This document shows positions 6,639 to 12,439 of a stretch of 17,325 nucleotides of DNA, in pieces (position 1 is the stretch's first letter; every line of letters begins with the position of its first letter). A model generated the notes under the pieces. It saw only the letters and a program-made list of their open reading frames with translations. It was not told the origin of the DNA and made no database searches. Origin of the DNA: an uncultured Alphaproteobacteria bacterium (lineage in GTDB: Bacteria > Pseudomonadota > Alphaproteobacteria > Rs-D84). The DNA lies in NCBI GenBank assembly GCA_934232895.1, contig CAKQGH010000014.1:1-17325 (forward strand). The letters run 5' to 3'. Both the position numbers and the translations under genes were made by a program.

Positions 6639-6827
6639 GTTGCCAGTGCGTACGGCAACCAGGCATAGAAACCTGTACAAGAAGTGTCCGTGGTGGACAA
6701 AAAATAACTCCAATCCGTGTATTCGGTTGGAGGGCGGCGAATATATTGAATAAGCCCGCTATTTCTTCTTGTATAGTTTCTAGCCTCCAACCACCTTGAA
6801 CCATTGTTTTTCGGTGGTTTTGTTTTT
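6639..6827 (+). ncRNA. Candidate structured leader or small RNA ending in a terminator
   Basis: About 190 bases with no credible gene but dense nested pairing. Hairpin GTTGCC (6639-6644)/GGCAAC (6654-6659). A 20-bp closing stem 6661-6684/6765-6786 (AGGC, bulge, TAGAAAC, small internal loop, TACAAGAAG). Inside it are TGTCC/GGACA (6685-6699) and CTCCAA-t-CCG/CGGTTGGAG (6708-6732), and possibly GGGC/GCCC. An intrinsic terminator follows at 6799-6827. A weak TTGCAA-17-AATAAT lies at 6604-6632. It ends 8 bases before the cysteine-rich gene. It could be a leader attenuator, a free RNA with a 6S-like outline, or a small inverted-repeat element. Structure is read by eye only. Confidence 0.5.
6799..6827 (+). 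terminator. Intrinsic terminator just upstream of the cysteine-rich gene
   Basis: AACCATTG (6799-6806), TTTTT loop, CGGTGGTT (6812-6819): 8 bp including two G-U pairs, followed by TTGTTTTT. Its 3' arm GGTGGTT could instead pair with AACCACC at 6789-6795. Confidence 0.6.
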
Positions 6828-6835
6828 ACGCACCG

Positions 6836-7813
6836 TTGGGGAAATTCAGGTTGAGGGGACAAATCGGACTGTTTTTATTGGCTGTGACAATGTGCTCGGC
6901 ACACGGGGCCAATGTGGTTTCGTTTGGCGCGACGCTGTGCGGCGCGGACCAACAAATGACCAACGGAAAATGCGCGGACAAAGAATCTGGCAAATGTCCC
7001 ACCGGATATTATGCAACGGTAATTGGGGCCGCGACATATTCGGCCGCCACCGTGCAAACGCGGCAATGTATGAATACGTACGATATGGTTGAAATGCCCG
7101 ATGTTTTCTATCCTATATATAACGGGGTGTTGGTCGGTTTTGGTGCCACATTATGTGGCGCAGGCGCCCAGTTGGAAAATGGCAAGTGTGTGGATTGGTC
7201 GCGTGGCAAATGCCCCGATGGTGCACATAAAACGGCCATAGGCCAGGCCACTTTTTCCGCCGCAACGGTCGAAAACAGCCGGTGCATGAACACATACGAC
7301 ATATACGAATTGCCGGAATGTTTAACGCCGATATACAATGGTATTTTGGTGTCATTTGGTGCAACGCTGTGTGGGGCGGGTCAACAGATGCAGGCCGGCG
7401 CATGCACCGATATTGTTCGCGGTGAATGCCCGGAAAATTTCCACGACATAACCGTGAACGACGAAACATTGTTGCCGCGCACGGGTGGCGTGTGTGCAAA
7501 AAATTATGGTGAATATTTCTTGGTCGCAAATTGCGCCGATGGGGCGCAGTCGGGCGGAATGTGCGCCATGTTGTGCGATGCGGGTGTGCCATACACCGGT
7601 GTTGGAACATGCACCGCGTATTGCACGCACGGGGCAACGTTTTTGCGCACCAGTACCGGGTTGCGCATACCATTGTATGACGCGCGCCAAACGACGCCGG
7701 CATTGAATGTCGGGCTGGGGTCGGGTGTATGCTATGGCAATTTGGTGCCGGGACAAATGGCGGGCGCAATAAATATGCGGGGCGCCGACGGGGCATATTA
7801 TTTGGTGGATTAA
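6836..7813 (+). CDS. Secreted cysteine-rich protein with three 72-residue repeats
   Basis: 325 residues from TTG 6836 (no in-frame ATG fits). TTG 6851 may be the real start, since GGGG at 6838-6841 would be its ribosome site and the protein would begin MRGQIGLFLLAVTMCSAHGA, a clean Sec signal. The mature part has three imperfect tandem repeats of exactly 72 residues: FGATLCGA at 30, 102 and 174, each followed by a G.C.D/CP core, with QCMNTYD/RCMNTYD and YPIYNG/TPIYNG closing the first two. A C-terminal module has VCAKNYG, further cysteines and GVCYGNLVPGQMAGAIN (297-313). Many paired cysteines suggest disulfides and a periplasmic or surface site. I recognise no named family and assign no function. 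It is followed at 15 bp by another secreted cysteine-rich gene, so probably an operon. Confidence 0.8.
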   Translation: MGKFRLRGQIGLFLLAVTMCSAHGANVVSFGATLCGADQQMTNGKCADKESGKCPTGYYATVIGAATYSAATVQTRQCMNTYDMVEMPDVFYPIYNGVLVGFGATLCGAGAQLENGKCVDWSRGKCPDGAHKTAIGQATFSAATVENSRCMNTYDIYELPECLTPIYNGILVSFGATLCGAGQQMQAGACTDIVRGECPENFHDITVNDETLLPRTGGVCAKNYGEYFLVANCADGAQSGGMCAMLCDAGVPYTGVGTCTAYCTHGATFLRTSTGLRIPLYDARQTTPALNVGLGSGVCYGNLVPGQMAGAINMRGADGAYYLVD

Positions 7814-7828
7814 ATACGGGGGAAAACA

Positions 7829-8311
7829 ATGAAGCGGATTATATGTTTTTTGATTATGTGTTTGATGGTGGCGCCGGCAATTGCCGCAACCACATGCATT
7901 CATACACGTACGGCGGTATTTACCATTAAAAAGGGCGAAAATGCCACATCGCACAGTGTTGATACCGACGACAACACATTCACATTGAATTTTGGTTATG
8001 ATTTGGTGCCGAATAATTCGTCGTATCGCAGTTTAACCGGTGCTGCAACCTGTAACGAGATTTCAACCGACACCGCCGGTGGCACAATTGCAATGGGCGG
8101 GGCAAACACGCATTTGCGGTCGTCGACGGCAGATGTGGGGAATTATTGCTGGTGCTCGCTGACGGGGCCGGTCACATCATGGTGGACATTTTTGAAAACA
8201 TACGATGACGAAGACACGTGTGCGTCATCGTGCGTGCGCGATTGTGCGGCGGCAATCGCAAACGATACCGATAAATTCCGCAGCAGTGGGGTGTACTTGG
8301 CGATATGGTAA
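7829..8311 (+). CDS. Secreted cysteine-rich protein, YCWC family, paralogue 1
   Basis: 160 residues with a clear Sec signal (MKRIICFLIMCLMVAPAIAA). The mature part has seven cysteines in the order TTC, AATC, YCWC, then C..SC...C near the end (TCASSCVRDCAAAI). The motif GNYCWCSLTGPVTSWWTF matches GRYCWCQMTHPARSRWVF of the gene at 8586, and the seven cysteines are equivalent, so the two are paralogues. Function unknown; exported and probably disulfide-bonded. ATG 7829 has GGGGG 7-8 bases upstream. It lies 15 bp after the 72-residue-repeat gene, in the same apparent transcript. Confidence 0.82.
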   Translation: MKRIICFLIMCLMVAPAIAATTCIHTRTAVFTIKKGENATSHSVDTDDNTFTLNFGYDLVPNNSSYRSLTGAATCNEISTDTAGGTIAMGGANTHLRSSTADVGNYCWCSLTGPVTSWWTFLKTYDDEDTCASSCVRDCAAAIANDTDKFRSSGVYLAIW

Positions 8312-8341
8312 TCTTTTTCCCGGCGGGGGAAAAGATAAAAA

Positions 8342-8374
8342 GATAGAGAGCAAAGAGCAATGAGCAGAGAGCAA
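8342..8374 (+). repeat. GAGCA-rich repeat
   Basis: AGAGAGCAAAGAGCAATGAG and further AGAGAGCAATG units; same family as 6351-6418. Confidence 0.6.
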
Positions 8375-8388
8375 TGTTGTCTATTTCG

Positions 8389-8546
8389 TCACCCCGACGA
8401 AGGTCGGGGTCCATTGCCCCGCAGGGACAAAAAGACCACCCCGGCACTCCGTGCCACCCCCTCCACCGGAGGGGAACTTGGCACGCGACGGTAAAAACAG
8501 AGTTCCCCCTCTGGGAAGCCGGGGTGCCCGCAGGGCGGGGTGGCGA
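8389..8546 (+). repeat. Composite palindromic repeat between the two paralogues
   Basis: Begins with CACCCCGAC-GAAG-GTCGGGGT (8390-8410) and CATTGCCCCGCAGGGAC, also found at 17119-17196. It continues with the block 8433-8546 shared with 5838-5950 (inverted) and 5996-6054. It splits the paralogue pair and probably separates their transcription. Confidence 0.8.
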
Positions 8547-8585
8547 TGGCGATAGGGTATAGAATAAAAACAAAAGGATGTGGAA

Positions 8586-9032
8586 ATGGGATTGGTAAAA
8601 AAATTGTGTTTGTGGGCGGGCGCGTGTGCCATTGCCGTGCCAATGGTGGCGCACGCCACCACAATGTGCGCGACCGATGACACAATTGCGGTTGTTCTGG
8701 ACCCCATGATTAATGGCAGCACGTATGCATATAATGCCGATTTGTTTGAGTGGAATACCACATTTTCATACGGCACCGTGTTTGGCATTGCCACATGTGT
8801 TGATACGGCGGGCTCGTCCAACCAGGTGGTTGCGGAATTAAAATCGTCGGATGGAACGGTTGCCACGGGTGGTGAACGCAGCGGGCGATATTGTTGGTGC
8901 CAAATGACACATCCCGCGCGGTCGCGTTGGGTGTTCCGGGGACCCAGCAATTGTAGACACGACTGTGTGGTTGAATGCGGTATATCCTCCGCCGCGTTCC
9001 GGTCGGCCATGTTCGGATCGGTTGGTGATTGA
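8586..9032 (+). CDS. Secreted cysteine-rich protein, YCWC family, paralogue 2
   Basis: 148 residues. ATG 8586 is preferred over GTG 8580 because AAAGGA lies 7 bases upstream. Sec signal MGLVKKLCLWAGACAIAVPM, with cleavage probably after AHA. The mature part contains TTMC, GIATC, RYCWC and C...C...C (NCRHDCVVEC): seven cysteines in the same order as the product of 7829-8311. Overall identity is modest outside the cysteine motifs, so the duplication is not recent. Function unknown. A repeat-filled gap of about 270 bp lies upstream and no good promoter was seen in it. Confidence 0.8.
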   Translation: MGLVKKLCLWAGACAIAVPMVAHATTMCATDDTIAVVLDPMINGSTYAYNADLFEWNTTFSYGTVFGIATCVDTAGSSNQVVAELKSSDGTVATGGERSGRYCWCQMTHPARSRWVFRGPSNCRHDCVVECGISSAAFRSAMFGSVGD

Positions 9033-9050
9033 GGTGTCGGGTCACACAAA

Positions 9051-9084
9051 AAATAAAAAACTGGGCGATGCCCCGTTTTTTATT
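9051..9084. terminator. Bidirectional terminator between the cysteine-rich gene and gapA
   Basis: AAATAAAAAAC / GTTTTTTATTT flanks a GGGC-GAT-GCCC core with one mismatch. It sits between convergent genes and overlaps the gapA stop codon (9080-9082). Confidence 0.85.
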
Positions 9085-10081
9085 TAATCAATTTTCCCAT
9101 CGCAACGGCGGTGTCGCCCATGCGGTTCGAAAATCCCCATTCATTATCGTACCATGCGGTCACATGTACCAGGTTGTCGCCCAGTACCTTGGTCTGGCCT
9201 GCGTCAAATATGGAACTGTGCGCGTCGTGGGTAAAGTCAATGGAAACCAATGGTTTGTCATTATATCCAAATGTCTTGGATTCGGCGGCGCGCATTGCGG
9301 CGTTGACCGCGTCGACCGTCGCCGGTTTCTTTAAATTCACAACCAATTCAACAACCGAAACATCCGGGGTTGGCACGCGGATTGCCATACCGTCCAATTT
9401 CCCCGCCAGGTTCGGCAGAACCAGACCAATTGCCTTGGCGGCGCCGGTGCTGGTCGGAATCATAGACAGGTTCGCGGCGCGTGCGCGACGGAAATCCTTG
9501 TGATTTTTATCCAGCAATTGCTGGTCGCCGGTGTATGCGTGTACAGTTGTCATCCAACCGGATTCAATACCAAATGTATCGTCCAAAACGCGTGCCACCG
9601 GGGCCAGACAGTTTGTTGTGCATGACGCATTTGAAACAATCAGGTCGGTTGGTTTTAATGTGTCTTGGTTGACCCCATATACGATTGTGGCATCTGCGCC
9701 TGCCGATGGGGCCGATACCAAAACACGCCGCGCGCCCGCGTCCAGGTGAACGCGTGCCTTGTCCGCGGCGGTAAAGATTCCGGTGCATTCCATTACAATG
9801 TCGATATCCAATTCGCGCCATGGCAATTTTGTTGGGTCTTTTTCGGCGATGCATTTAATTTTCTGATTACCAACGATGATATATTCGCCGTCCAATTTAA
9901 CATCCATTGGCAATTTCCCGTGCACAGAATCATATTGCAACAGGTACGCATTCTGTTCCGCCGGGGCCAGGTCATTCACGGCCACAAATTCAATATCATC
10001 ACGTTTGGATTCCAACGCCGCGCGCAATACCAAGCGACCAATGCGGCCGAATCCGTTTATAGCAACTCTGATTTTTGACAT
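9080..10081 (-). CDS. gapA: Glyceraldehyde-3-phosphate dehydrogenase, type I
   Basis: 333-residue cytosolic enzyme that oxidises glyceraldehyde-3-phosphate with phosphate to 1,3-bisphosphoglycerate. The NAD-binding INGFGRIGR is at 8-16. VAVNDLAP (33-40) has Asp37, which in this family favours NAD over NADP. The active site SNASCTTNCLAP (150-161) has Cys154 as nucleophile, and His181 (TTVHAYTGDQ) is the base. C-terminal WYDNEWGFSNRM is typical. Complete and of normal length. AAAGGAAA precedes the ATG. The promoter TTGTAA-17-TATGAT lies divergently to that of miaA. With no other glycolysis gene near, it appears to be a single gene. Confidence 0.97.
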   Translation of the reverse strand: MSKIRVAINGFGRIGRLVLRAALESKRDDIEFVAVNDLAPAEQNAYLLQYDSVHGKLPMDVKLDGEYIIVGNQKIKCIAEKDPTKLPWRELDIDIVMECTGIFTAADKARVHLDAGARRVLVSAPSAGADATIVYGVNQDTLKPTDLIVSNASCTTNCLAPVARVLDDTFGIESGWMTTVHAYTGDQQLLDKNHKDFRRARAANLSMIPTSTGAAKAIGLVLPNLAGKLDGMAIRVPTPDVSVVELVVNLKKPATVDAVNAAMRAAESKTFGYNDKPLVSIDFTHDAHSSIFDAGQTKVLGDNLVHVTAWYDNEWGFSNRMGDTAVAMGKLIK

Positions 10082-10117
10082 ATTATTTCCTTTCGTTTTT
10101 GTCGGTTAGACGACTTT

Positions 10118-10146
10118 ATCATAGCCCGTGATTGACAAGATTACAA
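10118..10146 (-). promoter_or_regulatory. gapA promoter
   Basis: Minus strand TTGTAA (10141-10146), 17 bp, TATGAT (10118-10123); leader about 30 bases with ribosome site. It overlaps the opposite miaA promoter, so the two may interfere with each other. Confidence 0.65.
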
Positions 10147-10160
10147 TGGAATTTTATACT
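10132..10160 (+). promoter_or_regulatory. miaA promoter (leaderless configuration)
   Basis: Perfect TTGACA (10132-10137), 17 bp, TATACT (10155-10160). The ATG at 10169 lies 8 bases after the -10, so RNA should start at or 1-2 bases before it. Confidence 0.8.
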
Positions 10161-10168
10161 TGGACAAA

Positions 10169-11044
10169 ATGAAACATTCGTCATATATCATTACTGGGCC
10201 AACTGCATCGGGCAAATCCGACTTTGCCGACCGGCTGGCACGCGCGGTGAACGGCACGATTATAAATTGCGACAGTGTCCAGATTTACCGCGGAATTGAA
10301 AACATTGCGGCCAGTCCGTTTGCCGGTCGCGAAATTGCCGATGAAATCGACGGCGTGCCGTATAAACTGTTTTCCATTTTGCCACTGGATAACCAAATCA
10401 GTGTGGCGGATTACCTGAATCTGGCGCGGTGCGAATACGACGCGGCGGTGCGCGCCGGGCGCACGCCGATATTTGTTGGTGGCACGGGGTATTATATAAA
10501 CGCAATTATAAACGGCATTTCGCCAATGCCCGATATTGATGATGCGGTGCGCCGCCGCGCGCGTGAATTGGTGGTAAATGATATCGACGCGGCGCGTCGC
10601 ATGTTGCCGCCCGAATTTACCGCAACCGACCCCCAGCGTGTTGCCCGCGCGGTCGAGGTATTTTTGCAAACCGGCCGCCATATTACAGAGTTCCAAAATA
10701 TGCCGCGCACGGGCGCGGTTGCGCCCGACGCATACAAAATTTTAATCAATCCGCCACTGGACGTGTTGCGGGACCGCATTGCGTCGCGCATTCCCAAAAT
10801 GCTGGCGGGTGGTGCAATTGACGAAGGGCGCGTGGTTATTGATGCCAAATGGGACGCGCGACGCGCGATTGGTGCGGCGCAAATTGTTGCATACCTGCGT
10901 GGGGAAATTGATATGGACGCGTGTGTCCAAAATTGGATTACAAAAACAAATCAATATGCAAAACGGCAGCGAACATGGTTTCGTACCCAGTTCGCCGCCG
11001 ATATTGTTTTGGATAATTCCGACGCGAATATTACCGTTGATTAA
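10169..11044 (+). CDS. miaA: tRNA dimethylallyltransferase
   Basis: 291 residues; transfers a dimethylallyl group from DMAPP to N6 of A37 in tRNAs reading UNN codons. The P-loop GPTASGKS is at 10-17, followed by NCDSVQIYRG (33-42) with the conserved Asp35 acting in catalysis. GGTGYYINAIINGI is the substrate-tunnel motif; later come DPQRVARAVEV and KRQRTWFR near the C-terminus. ATG 10169 is preferred over TTG 10160, which lies within the -10. No Shine-Dalgarno is present, consistent with a leaderless mRNA. Its last 14 bases overlap the convergent gene at 11031. Confidence 0.96.
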   Translation: MKHSSYIITGPTASGKSDFADRLARAVNGTIINCDSVQIYRGIENIAASPFAGREIADEIDGVPYKLFSILPLDNQISVADYLNLARCEYDAAVRAGRTPIFVGGTGYYINAIINGISPMPDIDDAVRRRARELVVNDIDAARRMLPPEFTATDPQRVARAVEVFLQTGRHITEFQNMPRTGAVAPDAYKILINPPLDVLRDRIASRIPKMLAGGAIDEGRVVIDAKWDARRAIGAAQIVAYLRGEIDMDACVQNWITKTNQYAKRQRTWFRTQFAADIVLDNSDANITVD

Positions 11045-11567
11045 ACAGGGTTGAACTGGCAACCCAGCCCGGAACCGATTTCATTTGTTTGAAATGTTTT
11101 ACGGCGTCTTGACGCATACGGCGTTTTTCTTTGTACTTTTCGGCCCGTTGTTGGCGCAGTGCGCGTGCCGCGGCCTGTGTCGCAGACAAATATTTGATGT
11201 ATGCAAAATCGTCGTATAATGCGGCCTCGATGCGTTTGCGCGCCATATTGCGGTTTGCCATCGCCGGATTACGATGTGTGTACGCGGTCAGGTAATCGGC
11301 CATCATTTTGGTCAGCAATTTCAAATACGACAGGTTTCTGGAATTTGAATCCTGGGGATCTAACATACGAATGTATGTGCGGGTTTTCAGAATCAAGAAA
11401 TCTTCGGCCTCGGCACTGTACGGAACGGTTTTGCGCCATGAATTGTGGATTTCTTCGGCGTCGGCATACGATGGACCAAATTTGTCCAAAAATAATTTGG
11501 TAATGTGCCGGCTGTATACCCCCAGTTCATGTGTTGCGGCCGCCGATGCGTTGCGAAATACTGTCAT
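11031..11567 (-). CDS. Hypothetical helical basic protein
   Basis: 178 residues, no signal peptide or membrane segment, largely helical by composition. The last third is strongly basic with long charged helices (RALRQQRAEKYKEKRRMRQD), which could bind nucleic acid or form a coiled coil. I do not recognise a family. AAAGGA lies upstream of ATG 11567 and a strong promoter with a palindrome in its spacer precedes it, supporting a real, possibly regulated gene. It lies just downstream of the kinase gene on the same strand but has its own promoter. It overlaps the miaA end by 14 bp tail to tail. Confidence 0.75.
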   Translation of the reverse strand: MTVFRNASAAATHELGVYSRHITKLFLDKFGPSYADAEEIHNSWRKTVPYSAEAEDFLILKTRTYIRMLDPQDSNSRNLSYLKLLTKMMADYLTAYTHRNPAMANRNMARKRIEAALYDDFAYIKYLSATQAAARALRQQRAEKYKEKRRMRQDAVKHFKQMKSVPGWVASSTLFNQR

Positions 11568-11601
11568 AATTTATTGTCCTTTCGTTATTCTTGACAGATA
11601 A

Positions 11602-11630
11602 TTTATAGGACAAAATATTTTGTTTGTCAA
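11602..11630 (-). promoter_or_regulatory. Promoter with a perfect 14-bp palindrome as spacer
   Basis: Minus strand TTGACA (11625-11630), 17 bp, TATAAA (11602-11607). The spacer is almost wholly ACAAAATATTTTGT (11610-11623), a perfect palindrome and a plausible operator. Confidence 0.75.
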
Positions 11631-11632
11631 CA

Positions 11633-12370
11633 CTAATGTTGTTTTTTGCGTTGCATTTGGTAATAATCCCACATGGCAATTGGTGCAATGTCGGTTTGAC
11701 GCATTTTGCGACGCACCCAGAATATGCCGAAAAATTCGCGTTTCAGCGATCCATACCCCGAATATTCCCAGTCAATTATCCCGGCAATATCCATGGTGTC
11801 GGGGTTGACGATAATATTGCTGCACATATCGCCATGTACCAATCCACAATCGTTTTTGTCGGCGTTTTGGGGTTTCAAATCCGCCAGTTCTGGCGCGTCA
11901 AAGTGAAACAGGGTGTTGATTATTTCGGCCAATTGATGTCCCAATTTTTCGCGATGTTCGCGTATCTTTTTTAATGGTAAATCAACCAGCACACGCCCCG
12001 GGATAAATTCTGTTTTGTAAAACAAATATTCGCCCATTTGAACCAAATCTATTTGCGGAATGCGCACGGGAACCGCCGGGCGAATTGCGTCGGTTAAACG
12101 TTTTTCGTATGCAAATCGGGATGCGCTGTCGTCGCGGTGGGTGTATTTGCGAACCTTGAACACGGTGCGACCATTAAATATAAATGCCAACGAACCGCCA
12201 CCTTTTTTCATGGTCATGTGCCACCAGTTATATTCCGGCCAATTTACCCGAATGGCGTTTAATTTACGCCGATAATCAAACAGATAATCCCGCTGAAACG
12301 CGCGGCGCAGGCGGCGCACCGGTATTAAATAACTGCACAAATTCCATATTTCAAAGCATATTTTCCACAT
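11633..12370 (-). CDS. APH/LPS-kinase-like phosphotransferase
   Basis: 245 residues from ATG 12370, preferred over TTG 12382 because GGGG then lies 6 bases upstream. Protein-kinase-like fold of the APH family: glycine-rich KKGGGSLAFIF (55-65), Lys72 in VFKVRKY, Glu89, catalytic GLVHGDMCSNIIVN (176-189; HGD and Asn185), and metal-binding IIDWE (198-202). The N-terminus YLIPVRRLRRAFQRDYLFDYR (about residues 14-33) is basic and amphipathic and resembles the N-terminus of the glycosyltransferase at 188-1138. That favours a membrane-associated role phosphorylating LPS core or another envelope sugar over an antibiotic-resistance function (inference). A small-molecule kinase (choline, homoserine) cannot be excluded. 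Confidence 0.78.
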   Translation of the reverse strand: MWKICFEIWNLCSYLIPVRRLRRAFQRDYLFDYRRKLNAIRVNWPEYNWWHMTMKKGGGSLAFIFNGRTVFKVRKYTHRDDSASRFAYEKRLTDAIRPAVPVRIPQIDLVQMGEYLFYKTEFIPGRVLVDLPLKKIREHREKLGHQLAEIINTLFHFDAPELADLKPQNADKNDCGLVHGDMCSNIIVNPDTMDIAGIIDWEYSGYGSLKREFFGIFWVRRKMRQTDIAPIAMWDYYQMQRKKQH

Positions 12371-12404
12371 ATATATCCCCAATAAAAATTCATGATAAAT
12401 GGTA

Positions 12405-12433
12405 TTGAAAAAAACGAAAAAAACAAGTACTTT
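12405..12433 (+). promoter_or_regulatory. priA promoter (leaderless configuration)
   Basis: TTGAAA (12405-12410), 17 bp, TACTTT (12428-12433). The ATG at 12440 lies exactly at the expected start of RNA. Confidence 0.5.
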
Positions 12434-12439
12434 GTGGGT

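Noticed and set aside
7113..7829. 238-residue minus-strand frame
   Set aside because: Antisense to the signal-peptide-bearing repeat protein; Pro/His/Arg-rich composition typical of a shadow frame.
8311..8336. Hairpin ATCTTTT..CCC/GGG..AAAAGAT after the first YCWC gene as a terminator
   Set aside because: No T-run follows on the plus strand, so it is at best a stability hairpin.
8381..9049. 222-residue minus-strand frame
   Set aside because: Antisense to the YCWC paralogue and reading through the palindromic repeat.
11633..12370. Aminoglycoside resistance enzyme
   Set aside because: The HGD..N and DWE motifs are common to the whole APH/kinase fold; the basic N-terminus points to an envelope sugar kinase.
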